64,000 nucleotides of DNA, taken from assembly GCF_009760915.1 (NCBI RefSeq), contig NZ_VIDQ01000018.1, forward strand, positions 1 to 64,000. The letters run 5' to 3'. This document shows positions 48,994 through 58,143 of this stretch, piece after piece. Position 1 is the stretch's first letter. Each line of letters begins with the position of its first letter. This DNA comes from Azohydromonas aeria. Lineage in GTDB: Bacteria > Pseudomonadota > Gammaproteobacteria > Burkholderiales > Burkholderiaceae_C. The translations under genes and the position numbers were made by a program. Under the pieces are notes generated by a model, which was not told the origin of the DNA, made no database searches, and saw nothing but the letters and a program-made list of their open reading frames with translations.

Positions 48994-49779
48994 ATGGTCA
49001 CTCCTGTCAACGTCATCTGCATGAAATGGGGCTCGATGTACGGGCCCGAATACGTGAACAACCTGCGCGCCGGCGTCGCGCGGCACCTGCGGCGGCCGCA
49101 CCGCTTCGTGTGCTTCACCGATGACGCCAGCGGGCTGTCACCCGACGTCGAGGCCCTGCCGCTGCCCAGCCTGGGCCTGCCGGCCGGGCAGCAGGACCTG
49201 CGCTGGCGCAAGCTGGCCGTGTTTGGTGCGCAGCTGGGAGATCTCGAGGGCACCACGCTGTTCCTGGACCTGGACCTGGTGGTGGTGGGCAGCCTGGACG
49301 AGTTTTTCGAGCTGCCGGGCGAATTCCTGATCATTCGTGACGACGAGCTGTTCCGCCACAAGCCGCTGCGCAAGGTCAACCCGGAACGCGACCGCTTCCT
49401 GGCCAGCGTGGGCAACTCGTCGGTCTTTCGCTTCGAAATCGGCGCGCATCGCTACATCCTGGATGCCTACGTGGCCGACCCGGCCGGCGCCGCGGTCCGC
49501 TATGAAATCTCCCAGCAGTTCCAGAGCGCGCAGCTGGCCGCGCATGGGCACCTGAAGTACTGGCCGCAAGGCTGGTGCGTGAGCTTCAAGAACGGTTGCG
49601 TGCCTCGGCATCTCAAGAGCTACATGCGCGATCCCGTGGTGCCCGAAGGAGCGCGCATCGTTGTCTTCGCCGGCACGCCCAAGATGTCCGACGTGCTGGC
49701 CGGCGGCGGGCATCGCTGGTACCGCCGCATCGGCGACGTGGGCTGGCTGCGCCGGGCCTGGCAGGGAGCCTTGTCGTGA
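48994..49779 (+). CDS. Glycosyltransferase-like protein, paralogue 1
   Basis: A 261-aa soluble protein of the group that begins with [V/I]-C-[M/V]-K-W-G-[S/T]-M-Y-G-P-E-Y-V-N. A GT-A-type DxD motif is in LFLDLDLVVVGSLDEF (D92, D94), followed by GNSSVFRFE and KYWPQGWCVSFKN. The architecture suggests a nucleotide-sugar-dependent transferase, but neither donor nor acceptor can be read from the sequence. The start is at 48994 (MVTPVNVICMKWG); upstream codons to 48883 are not shared by the paralogues. It overlaps the next paralogue by GTGA. Confidence 0.75.
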   Translation: MVTPVNVICMKWGSMYGPEYVNNLRAGVARHLRRPHRFVCFTDDASGLSPDVEALPLPSLGLPAGQQDLRWRKLAVFGAQLGDLEGTTLFLDLDLVVVGSLDEFFELPGEFLIIRDDELFRHKPLRKVNPERDRFLASVGNSSVFRFEIGAHRYILDAYVADPAGAAVRYEISQQFQSAQLAAHGHLKYWPQGWCVSFKNGCVPRHLKSYMRDPVVPEGARIVVFAGTPKMSDVLAGGGHRWYRRIGDVGWLRRAWQGALS

Positions 49780-50588
49780 AGCAGGTCGTGTGTGTGAAGT
49801 GGGGCACGATGTACGGCCCCGAGTATGTGAACCGTCTCTATGCCATGGTGGCGCGGCACCTGACACCGCCGTTCCGCCTGGTGTGCCTGACCGACGACCG
49901 CCAGGGCATCCGGCCCGAGGTGGAATGCTTCGAACTGCCCGAGCTCGGCGTGCCGCACCCTCAGCGCACCATGGGCAAGTGGCGCAAGCAGGTGCTGTGG
50001 GGTCGCAGCGTGCCCGGGCTGGAGCCGGGGCCGGCACTGTTCATCGACCTGGACTCCGTGATCGTGGGCCCGCTCGACGACTACTTCACGCACGGCGACC
50101 CGAACGACGTCTACGTCGCGCGCAACTGGGCGCGGCCGATGCAGAAACTCGGCCAGACCTCGGTGTTTCGCTTCCCCGTGGGCGGCAATGCCCACCTGCT
50201 GGAGAACTTCCGCGCCGATCCGCAGGGCATTGCCGACAAGTACCGCTTCGAGCAGCACTACGTGACGTATGCGGTCACGGGCGGCGTCAAGTTCTGGCCC
50301 GAGGCCTGGACGCGCCACTTCCGGCTGCACTGCCTGCCGCCGTTTCCGCTGCGCTATTTCGTGCCGGCCAAGTTGCCGCGCGAGGCCCGCATCGTGACCT
50401 TTCCCGGCGGCCCGAATCCGGATGACGTGATCGAGGGGCGCTGGAACAAGCAGGTACCGCCATTTCTCTCGCGCTGGCAGCACTTCAAGGCCACCTTCGG
50501 CGGGCAGCGCGTGGACAGGAAGCGCTGGCGGCATCTGCAGCGTTTCGTGCTGCCGGTGGCGTGGATCAAATCCGCGTGGCGGGAGTAG
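49776..50588 (+). CDS. Glycosyltransferase-like protein, paralogue 2
   Basis: A 270-aa paralogue of the preceding gene: KQVVCVKWGTMYGPEYVNRLY at the N-terminus, DxD in LFIDLDSVIVGPLDDYF (D91, D93), then GQTSVFRFPVGGNAHLL and FWPEAWTRHFRLHCLPPFPLRYF. The start is GTG at 49776, overlapping the upstream stop (GTGA). Its basic C-terminal segment (RVDRKRWRHLQRFVLPVAWIKSAWRE) is longer than in the other two and may be amphipathic, suited to membrane contact. Function is inferred only from fold motifs and context. Confidence 0.75.
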   Translation: MKQVVCVKWGTMYGPEYVNRLYAMVARHLTPPFRLVCLTDDRQGIRPEVECFELPELGVPHPQRTMGKWRKQVLWGRSVPGLEPGPALFIDLDSVIVGPLDDYFTHGDPNDVYVARNWARPMQKLGQTSVFRFPVGGNAHLLENFRADPQGIADKYRFEQHYVTYAVTGGVKFWPEAWTRHFRLHCLPPFPLRYFVPAKLPREARIVTFPGGPNPDDVIEGRWNKQVPPFLSRWQHFKATFGGQRVDRKRWRHLQRFVLPVAWIKSAWRE

Positions 50589-51253
50589 CGGCACGGGTGC
50601 CGGCGGTGGACAAGCCTCTGGTCATCGTGGGAACGGGCCTGCTTGCCGAGCAGGTGGCGTTCTACCTGGGGGGCGTCGCAGGACGACCGCTGGCGGCATT
50701 CGTGCTGGACCCTCAGTACATCCGAGAACCGACCTTCTTGCAGCGGCCCGTTCTCGATTTCGTGGAGGCGCAGGCCCGGTTTCCCGCGTCCACGCATGAC
50801 CTGTTCGTCGCCATCGGCCATACGGCCACAGCGGCGCGCCGGCGCTGGTTTGACACGGCAATGGCGGCAGGCTATTCGTTGCCGAGCTACGTGCATCCCA
50901 CAGCCTGGGTGGCGCAAAACGTCGCCGTCGGAGCCAACACGCTGATCCAGGAGCAGGCCGTCGTCGCCCCGTTCGTGCGGCTCGGCGACAACGTGACGTT
51001 GTGTCCGCAAGTTGGCATCAATCACCACACGCGCGTTGGCAGCCACTGCTTCTTTGCACCAGGGGCCCGTGTGGCCGGCGATGCCGACATCGGGCCGGGT
51101 TGCTTCATCGGGCTGGGCGCTCTCGTTCGCGACCGCGTCCGCGTCGGCGAGGGCTGCGTCATCGGTGCCGGTGCGGTGATCATGGCCGACTGCCCCGCAG
51201 GCGGGCTGTACCGGGCCACGCGCACTGACCGAACACGCGAAGTTGAAAGCTGA
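50561..51253 (+). CDS. PglD/NeuD-like sugar acetyltransferase (left-handed beta helix)
   Basis: An acetyltransferase of up to 230 aa. The N-terminal half has a nucleotide-binding-like strand KPLVIVGTGLLAEQVAFYL, as in PglD and NeuD, and the C-terminal half is a hexapeptide-repeat beta helix (VAVGANTLIQEQAVVAPFVRLGDNV, then NHHTRVGSHCFFAPGARVAGDADIG) with a likely catalytic His in the HH pair. PglD acetylates the 4-amine of a UDP-sugar. Next to wecE, this gene may supply the 4-N-acetylation that WecD performs in enterobacteria. The start is uncertain: GTG at 50561 overlaps the previous gene by 28 nt; GTG at 50597 is an alternative. Confidence 0.8.
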   Translation: MDQIRVAGVAARVPAVDKPLVIVGTGLLAEQVAFYLGGVAGRPLAAFVLDPQYIREPTFLQRPVLDFVEAQARFPASTHDLFVAIGHTATAARRRWFDTAMAAGYSLPSYVHPTAWVAQNVAVGANTLIQEQAVVAPFVRLGDNVTLCPQVGINHHTRVGSHCFFAPGARVAGDADIGPGCFIGLGALVRDRVRVGEGCVIGAGAVIMADCPAGGLYRATRTDRTREVES

Positions 51254-51260
51254 AATACCC

Positions 51261-52397
51261 ATGGAACCCTTCAATCGGCCTTTCATGACCGGCCGGGAGT
51301 TCGTCTACATCGCCGAGGCCTATGCCAACGGCATGCTGGCGGGCGACGGCACGTTCACCAAGCAATGCCACGCGCTGCTGCAGCAGCAGATCGGCTGCGC
51401 GCAGGCGCTGCTGACGCACTCGTGCACGGCGGCGCTGGAAATGAGCGCGCTGCTGGCCGACGTGCAGCCCGGCGACGAGATCGTCATGCCGTCGTACACC
51501 TTCACGTCCACGGCCAATGCCTTCGTGCTGCGCGGCGGTGTGCCGGTGTTCGTGGACATTCGCCCCGACACGCTCAACCTCGACGAAACCCTGATCGAAG
51601 CCGCCATCACGCCCCGCACCAAGGCCATCGTGCCGGTGCATTACGCGGGCGTGGCTTGCGAGATGGACCCGATCCTGGGCATGGCACGCCAGCATGGCCT
51701 GCGCGTCATCGAGGATGCCGCGCAGGGCTATGGCTCCACCTATCACGGCCGGCCGCTGGGCAGCCTGGGCGACTTGGGATGCCTGAGCTTCCACGAGACG
51801 AAGAACGTCATCTCCGGGGAGGGAGGCGCGCTGCTGGTCAACGATCCCGCGCTGGGCGAGCGGGCCGAGATCGTGCGCGAGAAGGGCACCAACCGCAGCG
51901 CCTTCTTCCGCGGCGCGGTGGACAAGTACACCTGGGTCGACGTCGGCTCGTCGTACCTGCCCGGAGAGCTCATCGCGGCTTTCCTGTGGGCGCAGCTGCA
52001 GCAGGGCGAGGACATCACCCGGCGCCGCCTGGGCATCTGGCAGCACTACCACGACGGGCTGGCCGCGCTGGAGCAGCGCGGCTGGCTGCGGCGCCCCATC
52101 GTGCCGCCGCACTGCCAGCACAACGCGCACATGTACTACGTGCTGCTGCCCTCGCTGGCAGCACGGCAGGAAGTGATCCGCCGCATGCGCGCCGCCGGCG
52201 TGAGCCCGGTGTTTCACTACGTGCCGCTGCATTCCTCGCCCGCGGGGCGCCGATTCGGTCGCGCTGCCACGCCGATGACGCACACCGACGCCCTGTCGGA
52301 GCGACTGTTGCGGCTGCCGCTGTGGATCGGCGTCGACAGGGATCTGGTCCTGCGCACCTTCGTCGATGCCTGCACGGCGGTATGCGGCAGCCTGTGA
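51261..52397 (+). CDS. wecE: dTDP-4-amino-4,6-dideoxygalactose transaminase (WecE/RffA type)
   Basis: PLP-dependent DegT/DnrJ/EryC1-family sugar aminotransferase, 378 aa against 376 for E. coli RffA. Very close family blocks are visible: CTAALEMSALLADVQPGDEI, PSYTFTSTANAFVLRGG, VPVHYAGVACEMDPI, the PLP lysine in SFHETKNVISGEGG (K181) and REKGTNRSAFFRGAVDKYTW. It converts dTDP-4-keto-6-deoxyglucose to dTDP-Fuc4N. The start is ATG at 51261, 7 nt after the acetyltransferase stop. The supply genes rmlA/rmlB are not in the window. Confidence 0.93.
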   Translation: MEPFNRPFMTGREFVYIAEAYANGMLAGDGTFTKQCHALLQQQIGCAQALLTHSCTAALEMSALLADVQPGDEIVMPSYTFTSTANAFVLRGGVPVFVDIRPDTLNLDETLIEAAITPRTKAIVPVHYAGVACEMDPILGMARQHGLRVIEDAAQGYGSTYHGRPLGSLGDLGCLSFHETKNVISGEGGALLVNDPALGERAEIVREKGTNRSAFFRGAVDKYTWVDVGSSYLPGELIAAFLWAQLQQGEDITRRRLGIWQHYHDGLAALEQRGWLRRPIVPPHCQHNAHMYYVLLPSLAARQEVIRRMRAAGVSPVFHYVPLHSSPAGRRFGRAATPMTHTDALSERLLRLPLWIGVDRDLVLRTFVDACTAVCGSL

Positions 52398-53530
52398 AGA
52401 TCCTGCACCTGGCCCGGGACGAGAAGTTCGTGCCGCTGTTGCAGCGGCTCTTCGAAGAGGCGCTGCCGGGCGCCCACCACTGGCTGATTGCGCAGTCGGT
52501 CCGCTCCGGCGCTTCCTTCGTGCAGCCCGCACCCGGCGTCACGTTCCGCAAGGAATGGCTGTTTCGCACCCCCTGGATCGCTCGCGACGTGCGGGACGCC
52601 GACGTGATCGTGGCGCACAGCATGACGACGATCTTCGCCAATGCCATCCGCCATGCACCGGCCGCGGCGCGGGTGGCCTGGATCGGCTGGGGCTACGACT
52701 ACTATCCCTTGCTGACGCCCTTGCTGGGCGATTCCATCCTGCCAGCCACGCGGGCGCTTTGCGGTACCCCGCCGAAAGACGCGCGCGGTGGTGGCGGGTT
52801 TGCAGCCTGGTGGCGTGGCGCGCTGCGCAAGCGCGAGCGGCGCTCGCCCATGGCCCTGACGACGGTGGCATCGCGCCTTCACACCTTCTGCGTGATGCCC
52901 ACCGAAGTCGAGCTCCTGCGCCAGGCCCTGCCGGCACTGCGCGGCACGCCCCACGAGCTGCCGCTGTTCACGGCCGAGGACGTGTTCGAGCGCGGGCCGG
53001 CTGCCATGGCCGGTCCGGACATCCTGCTGGGCAACTCGGCCACCGCGTCGAACAACCACGCCGATGCACTGGAGCTGCTGCGAGGGCGCATCGGCGACGG
53101 GCACCTGATCGTGCCCCTGTCTTACGGCGACAGCCGCTACGGCGCGCAAGTGGCGGCGCTGGGGCGCCAATGCTTCGGCGACCGCTTCGAGCCCCTGCAG
53201 CAGTGGATGCCGATCGACGCCTACAACGAGCGCATCGGCAGCTGCGGCTTCGTCGTCATGAACCACCGCAGGCAGCAGGCGGTGGGCAACATCGGCGCAG
53301 CGCTCTACAAGGGAGCTACCGTGTACCTGCGGCGCGAGAACCCGCTCTACCCGTTCTATTGCGGCCTGGGCATCGCCCTCAGGCCGATGGAGGCGCTGGC
53401 ACAGGGCAGCGGTCCGCTGCAGCCGCTCACGGCTGAGGAGCGCGCCCGCAACCGTGCGCTGATCGGCGCCCACTACGCGCGTGAGCGCGTCCTGCAAGCC
53501 ATCCGCGAGCTGCCGGCGCTGCAGTCCTGA
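52394..53530 (+). CDS. wecF: Fuc4NAc transferase, glycosyltransferase family 56 (WecF/RffT-like)
   Basis: A 378-aa transferase resembling WecF, which adds Fuc4NAc to lipid II of enterobacterial common antigen. Matching blocks include GPDILLGNSATASNNHADAL and LIVPLSYGD, with VYLRRENPLYPF near the C-terminus, as in E. coli RffT (VGNSGDRSNEH, VVPMGYP, CVLNRENPFW). The start is GTG at 52394, giving MKILHLARDEKF and overlapping the wecE stop (GTGA); an ATG at 52382 is the alternative. It is coupled to wecE. Here the acceptor is unknown. Confidence 0.85.
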   Translation: MKILHLARDEKFVPLLQRLFEEALPGAHHWLIAQSVRSGASFVQPAPGVTFRKEWLFRTPWIARDVRDADVIVAHSMTTIFANAIRHAPAAARVAWIGWGYDYYPLLTPLLGDSILPATRALCGTPPKDARGGGGFAAWWRGALRKRERRSPMALTTVASRLHTFCVMPTEVELLRQALPALRGTPHELPLFTAEDVFERGPAAMAGPDILLGNSATASNNHADALELLRGRIGDGHLIVPLSYGDSRYGAQVAALGRQCFGDRFEPLQQWMPIDAYNERIGSCGFVVMNHRRQQAVGNIGAALYKGATVYLRRENPLYPFYCGLGIALRPMEALAQGSGPLQPLTAEERARNRALIGAHYARERVLQAIRELPALQS

Positions 53531-53536
53531 GCCGGG

Positions 53537-54268
53537 TTACTGCCAGTGCCGGCCAATCCACGGCGCCGGCCGGGCGTAGCGCCAGTTGCCGTTGCGCCGG
53601 CCCGCCAGCGCGTCCGGCGGGTTCATCACGCCGTGGAAGATCAGGATGCGCGCCCCCTTGGGAATGCCGGGCTCGCGCCAGTAGTTGCTGGGAAAGCGCG
53701 GGATGCAGTGGTACTTCCAGCTCGCGCACCACGCCGCCGGCCAGTAGGCGAGCTTGCCCTGCTTGTGCAGTACGTCGGAGAGGAAGGCCTGCTCGTTGCG
53801 GAAGCTCGCGCGTGCCTCCTCGGCCTGGGCGCGGAACTGCGCCAGCACGTCGGCATGCGCGCCCAGCTCGAAGCGGTAGACCGAGGAGTTGCCGGTGACG
53901 CGCCAGGGCCGCTTCCAGTCGTGGATGATCAGGAACTGGCCCGGCTGCTCGAAGAAGGGCGTGATGTCGTCCACGATCACCACGTCCAGGTCCAGGAACA
54001 GCGCCGTGCCGCGCAGCCCGTGCAGGTCGGCCTCGAAGGTGGTGAGCTTCTTCCAGCCGCGCTCGGGGATGCCCGCGGGCAGCGCCAGGTCGGGAATGGG
54101 CAGGCAGCGCACTTCCGGGCGCACGCCCGCGCCGTCGTCGGTCAGGCAGACGAAGCTGAAGTCCCCGCGCAGGTGCCGGCGCACCATGGCATAGAGCCGG
54201 TTGACGTACTCGGGGCCGTACTTGGTGCCCCATTTCATGCACAGGATGACGCGCTGCTGCTGGCTCAT
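53537..54268 (-). CDS. Glycosyltransferase-like protein, paralogue 3
   Basis: A 243-aa third member of the KWGTKYGPEYVNRLYAM family, on the opposite strand and convergent with wecF (6 bp apart). DxD is in LFLDLDVVIVDD (D93, D95), followed by GNSSVYRFELGAHADVL, then YWPAAWCASWKYHCIPRFPSNYW. It is closer in pattern to paralogue 1 (shared GNSSVFRFE-like block) than to 2. It lies 40 bp downstream of lapB, on the same strand, so it may be cotranscribed with lapA-lapB. Confidence 0.75.
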   Translation of the reverse strand: MSQQQRVILCMKWGTKYGPEYVNRLYAMVRRHLRGDFSFVCLTDDGAGVRPEVRCLPIPDLALPAGIPERGWKKLTTFEADLHGLRGTALFLDLDVVIVDDITPFFEQPGQFLIIHDWKRPWRVTGNSSVYRFELGAHADVLAQFRAQAEEARASFRNEQAFLSDVLHKQGKLAYWPAAWCASWKYHCIPRFPSNYWREPGIPKGARILIFHGVMNPPDALAGRRNGNWRYARPAPWIGRHWQ

Positions 54269-54308
54269 GGCTGTCGGTGTTCTTCGGAGGTGAGTGAGGG
54301 CAGGCGTG

Positions 54309-55454
54309 TCAGAGGTCTTCGATGCGCTGCGTCGGGTAGGTATCCCAGCCCTGGCAGCCCGGGCACTGCCAGAAGTAGTTGCGCGCCTCGAAGCCGCAGG
54401 CGGCGCAGCGGTAGCGCTGCAGCGGCTGCGCGGCGCGCGCCACGGTGCCCTGCAGCCGCGTGCGCGTGTCCTCGGCCCAGTCGGACGGGGCGACCTCCAG
54501 CACCTGCGCCGCCACCGTCAGCCCGGGCTGGTGGCGCAGGTGCGCGAGCAGCCGCTGCGCCGAGCGCGCCGGGTCGTCGAGCAGGCGCAGCGCGGCCAGC
54601 AGGTCGGCGTCGGGCGCCTGCGCGTAGAGGGCCTGCATCAGCTCCAGCGCCCGCGCGCGCTGCCCGGCCGTGATGGCGGCCTGCGCGTAGGCCGGCGCCA
54701 CCAGCGGGAAGGTCAGCGGATGGCGCGCGCGCAGCTCGTCCCAGGCATGCAGCGCCTGCGCCACGCGCCCGTCGCGCAGGTGGCGCTCGCCTTCGAGCAC
54801 CCAGGGCCGCGGCGCTGCGGGCGCGGCCTCGCGCGCGCGCTGCAGCGCGGCTTCCGCGGCTGCGGCGTCGCCGCGCGCATCGGCCTCCTGCGCCAGCTCG
54901 CACCAGTAATGCGCGATGCGCGCGGCAAAGGAGCCGATGCCGCTCTTCTCCAGCCGCGCCGCCACGTCGGCCGCGGCGCGCCAGTCGCGCGAGCGCTCGT
55001 GCAGCGTCAGCAGCGCCAGCCGCGCCTCGGTGTCGAAGAGCGTGCCCTCCAGCGCGCGGAAGGCCTCCTCGGCGCGGTCGAACAGGCCGGCCTTCATGAA
55101 GTCCTGCGCCAGCGCGTGCTGCGCGCGCTCGCGCTCGGCGCCGGGCAGGTCGCCGCGCTGCAGCAGGTGCTGGTGCACGCGCACGGCGCGCTCGAACTCG
55201 CCGCGGCGGCGGAACAGGTTGCCCAGCGCGAAATGCAGGTCGGCGCTGTGCGGGTCGTCCTGCACGGCCTCGACGAAGGCGTCGATGGCCTTGTCCTGCT
55301 GCTCGTTGAGCAGCAGGTTCAGCCCCTTGAAATACGCCTTGGGCGCGTCGCGCTGCTCGCGCACCCACTGCCGCATCTCCAGCCGCGAGGCCAGCCAGCC
55401 CAGGGCGAAGGCGACGGGCAGCGCCAGCAGCAGCCACAGCGGATCGAGCACCAT
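54309..55454 (-). CDS. lapB: LPS assembly regulator LapB (YciM)
   Basis: A 381-aa inner-membrane-anchored TPR protein. One N-terminal helix (PLWLLLALPVAFALGWLASR) is followed by roughly nine TPR units and a C-terminal rubredoxin-like zinc site with CAACGF and CPGCQGW. In E. coli LapB directs FtsH to LpxC and so limits LPS synthesis. The start at 55454 (MVLDPLWLLL) is 1 nt after the lapA stop. Its neighbours lapA, ihfB and rpsA keep the usual order. Confidence 0.94.
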   Translation of the reverse strand: MVLDPLWLLLALPVAFALGWLASRLEMRQWVREQRDAPKAYFKGLNLLLNEQQDKAIDAFVEAVQDDPHSADLHFALGNLFRRRGEFERAVRVHQHLLQRGDLPGAERERAQHALAQDFMKAGLFDRAEEAFRALEGTLFDTEARLALLTLHERSRDWRAAADVAARLEKSGIGSFAARIAHYWCELAQEADARGDAAAAEAALQRAREAAPAAPRPWVLEGERHLRDGRVAQALHAWDELRARHPLTFPLVAPAYAQAAITAGQRARALELMQALYAQAPDADLLAALRLLDDPARSAQRLLAHLRHQPGLTVAAQVLEVAPSDWAEDTRTRLQGTVARAAQPLQRYRCAACGFEARNYFWQCPGCQGWDTYPTQRIEDL

Positions 55455-55455
55455 G

Positions 55456-55773
55456 TCAGAGTGCCTCGCGCGGGGGATGGTCGAGCGGCGCCTCGGCGGC
55501 CGCCGGCACGCCCGCGCCGGCAGCGGCGGCGACGGCCGGGTCGGGCGCGGCGGCGCGCGTGGCCTGGCGGCGGTGGTGCCACCACGCCGGCACCATGGCC
55601 AGCACCCCCACGGCGCAGCCCCCGGCAAAGGCGGCCAGCACCACGATCACCAGCGGCGCGTTCCACGACTGGCCGAAGAACCAGTGCACGGTGGCGTTGT
55701 GGCGGTTGTTGAGCGCGAAGGCGAACAGCGCGAAGAAGAGGAAGGCCCGCAGGAGCCAGACGAGGAAGCGCAT
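55456..55773 (-). CDS. lapA: LapA-domain (DUF1049) inner-membrane protein
   Basis: A 105-aa protein with two membrane helices (FLVWLLRAFLFFALFAFALNN and LVIVVLAAFAGGCAVGVLAM) and a DUF1049/LapA pattern (NNRHNATVHWFFG), followed by a short Ala/Pro-rich cytosolic tail. It acts with LapB in LPS homeostasis. It is the upstream partner of lapB, and a terminator separates it from ihfB, so it has its own promoter. Confidence 0.9.
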   Translation of the reverse strand: MRFLVWLLRAFLFFALFAFALNNRHNATVHWFFGQSWNAPLVIVVLAAFAGGCAVGVLAMVPAWWHHRRQATRAAAPDPAVAAAAGAGVPAAAEAPLDHPPREAL

Positions 55774-55837
55774 GAGCCGGCAATTCTAGCCAGCGGCCGC
55801 GGCGCCATCCCCCGTTGCGAGGAGGCGCGGCCCCAAT

Positions 55838-55863
55838 GAAAACGGCGCCCCGCAGGGCGCCGT
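55838..55863 (-). terminator. Rho-independent terminator after ihfB
   Basis: On the minus strand ACGGCGCCC-TGCG-GGGCGCCGT followed by TTTTC; it ends the rpsA-ihfB transcript before lapA. Confidence 0.85.
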
Positions 55864-55891
55864 CAGGCAAGAGCCGCGAAGGCCTTCGGGG

Positions 55892-56212
55892 TCAGTTCGC
55901 ACCGAGCTCGGCGGGCTCCGGCGCGACGGGGACGTTGGCGTCCACCGCCTCGCGCAGCGCCTTGCCGGGCTTGAAGTGCGGCACCAGCTTCTCCGGGATC
56001 AGCACCGGCTCGCCGCTGCGGGGATTGCGCCCCATGCGCGGCGGACGGCGGTTGATGGAGAAGCTGCCGAAGCCGCGGATCTCGATGCGGTGGCCGCGCG
56101 CCAGGGCGTCGGACATCGCGTCGAGGATGGTCTTGACCGCGAACTCGGTGTCGCGGTGGGTGAGCTGGCCGAAGCGCTCGGCCAGCTCGGCCACGAGGTC
56201 GGAACGGGTCAT
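55892..56212 (-). CDS. ihfB: Integration host factor beta subunit
   Basis: A 106-aa DNA-bending histone-like protein. It begins [33 protein letters not shown] and has the beta-arm [26 protein letters not shown] with the DNA-intercalating Pro in RNPRSG. A short acidic extension (PEPAELGAN) follows the usual end. It lies 21 bp after rpsA, an order conserved in proteobacteria. Confidence 0.96.
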   Translation of the reverse strand: MTRSDLVAELAERFGQLTHRDTEFAVKTILDAMSDALARGHRIEIRGFGSFSINRRPPRMGRNPRSGEPVLIPEKLVPHFKPGKALREAVDANVPVAPEPAELGAN

Positions 56213-56233
56213 GACCGCCGGGCGCCCTCAGTT

Positions 56234-57949
56234 TCAGCCGTTGTCGCGGTTGTCCAGCTTGGCACGCAGCAGCGCGCCCAGGCTGGTGGTGCCGGCGGTC
56301 TCGCGCTCGTTGCTCTGCGACAGGCGCTGCATGGCTTCCTGCTGGTCGGCGTTGTCCTTGGCCTTGATCGACAGCTGGATCGAGCGCGTCTTGCGGTCGA
56401 TGTTGATGATCAGGGCCGACACGTCGTCGCCTTCCTTGAGCACGTTGCGCGCGTCCTCGACGCGGTCGCGGCTGATCTCGGAGGCACGCAGGTAGCCGGT
56501 GACGTCCTCGGTCAGCTGGATCTCGGCGCCGCGCGGATCGACCGTCTTCACCTTGCCGCTGACCAGCGAGCCGCGGTCATTGAGCGTGGTGAAGGTGGCG
56601 AACGGGTCTCCGTCGAGCTGCTTGATGCCCAGGCTGATGCGCTCGCGCTCCACGTCCACGGCCAGCACCACGGCCTCGACTTCCTGGCCCTTCTTGAAGT
56701 TGCGCACGGCGGCTTCGCCGGGCTCGTTCCAGGACAGGTCGGACAGGTGCACCAGGCCGTCGATGCCCTGGGCCAGGCCCACGAACACGCCGAAGTCGGT
56801 GATCGACTTGACCGGGCCCTTGACCTTGTCGCCGCGCTTGACGGTCTCGGCGAACTCTTCCCAGGGGTTGGGCTTGCACTGCTTCATGCCCAGGGAGATG
56901 CGGCGCTTGTCCTCGTCGATCTCCAGGACCATGACCTCGACTTCCTCGCCCAGGCTCACGACCTTGGCGGGGGCGACGTTCTTGTTGGTCCAGTCCATCT
57001 CGGAGACGTGCACCAGGCCCTCGATGCCCGGCTCGATCTCGACGAACGCGCCGTAGTCGGCGATGTTCGTGACCTTGCCGAACAGGCGGGTGCCGGCCGG
57101 GTAGCGGCGCGAGACGCCGTGCCACGGGTCGTCGCCCAGCTGCTTCAGGCCCAGCGAGACGCGGTTCTTCTCGGCGTCGAACTTCAGCACCTTGGCGTCG
57201 AGCTCCTGGCCCACCTGGACCACTTCGCTCGGGTGGCGCACGCGGCGCCAGGCCATGTCGGTGATGTGCAGCAGGCCGTCGATGCCGCCGAGGTCCACGA
57301 ACGCACCGTACTCGGTGATGTTCTTGACCACGCCGTGCACGATGGCGCCTTCCTGCAGCGTCTCCAGCAGCTTGGCGCGCTCTTCGCCCATCGAGGCTTC
57401 GACCACGGCGCGGCGGCTCAGCACCACGTTGTTGCGCTTGCGGTCGAGCTTGATGACCTTGAACTCCATCGTCTTGCCTTCGTAAGGAGTCAGGTCCTTG
57501 ACGGGGCGGGTGTCGATGAGGGAGCCGGGCAGGAAGGCGCGGATGCCGTTGACCAGGACGGTCAGGCCGCCCTTGACCTTGCCGGAGACGGTGCCGGTGA
57601 CGAAGTCGCCGGACTCCAGCGCGTTCTCCAGCGACAGCCACGAGGCCAGGCGCTTGGCCTTGTCGCGCGACAGGATCGTGTCGCCGTAGCCGTTTTCCAA
57701 CGCGTCGATCGCCACCGAGACGAAGTCGCCGACCTGGACTTCAACTTCGCCCTGGTCGTTCTTGAATTCCTCGACGGGGACGTAGGCCTCGGACTTCAGG
57801 CCGGCGTTCACCACCACGAAGTTGTGCTCGATGCGAACCACCTCGGCGGAGATGACCTCGCCAGCGCGCATGTCGCGCTGCTGCAGGCTTTCTTCGAACA
57901 GGGCGGCAAAGGACTCGCCGCCCTGGGTGGCGAATTGGGTTTCCATCAT
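56234..57949 (-). CDS. rpsA: 30S ribosomal protein S1
   Basis: A 571-aa protein with six S1 RNA-binding domains, needed to bring structured mRNAs to the ribosome. Repeated S1 signatures are evident ([77 protein letters not shown]). The start at 57949 gives [22 protein letters not shown]; the second Met at 57946 is equally possible. Codons upstream of it in the same frame lie in the 194-nt gap after aroA/cmk and are not used; this leader may support S1 autoregulation. Confidence 0.97.
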   Translation of the reverse strand: MMETQFATQGGESFAALFEESLQQRDMRAGEVISAEVVRIEHNFVVVNAGLKSEAYVPVEEFKNDQGEVEVQVGDFVSVAIDALENGYGDTILSRDKAKRLASWLSLENALESGDFVTGTVSGKVKGGLTVLVNGIRAFLPGSLIDTRPVKDLTPYEGKTMEFKVIKLDRKRNNVVLSRRAVVEASMGEERAKLLETLQEGAIVHGVVKNITEYGAFVDLGGIDGLLHITDMAWRRVRHPSEVVQVGQELDAKVLKFDAEKNRVSLGLKQLGDDPWHGVSRRYPAGTRLFGKVTNIADYGAFVEIEPGIEGLVHVSEMDWTNKNVAPAKVVSLGEEVEVMVLEIDEDKRRISLGMKQCKPNPWEEFAETVKRGDKVKGPVKSITDFGVFVGLAQGIDGLVHLSDLSWNEPGEAAVRNFKKGQEVEAVVLAVDVERERISLGIKQLDGDPFATFTTLNDRGSLVSGKVKTVDPRGAEIQLTEDVTGYLRASEISRDRVEDARNVLKEGDDVSALIINIDRKTRSIQLSIKAKDNADQQEAMQRLSQSNERETAGTTSLGALLRAKLDNRDNG

Positions 57950-58143
57950 GGGTGTTTCCTGGCCGGGGAACCGCGTCGGGTGAAGAGGGCGGCGCCGGCG
58001 TTTCGGTGCAACTGCCGTTGCGGGGTTGGGGTTGCAGATCCGCCTTCCCGGCGCGCCTGGGTTGGAAGCGCGTGAACCGCGCTGGCGCGATGCCAGCAAG
58101 GCGGCGGGAGGGCGGGCCTCGGGTGCTTTCGTGACCGTGTCGT

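Noticed and set aside
48994..50588. Assignment of the tandem paralogues to LPS heptosyl- or galactosyltransferases by name
   Set aside because: The location near msbA is suggestive, but no motif specific for a named sugar transferase is visible.
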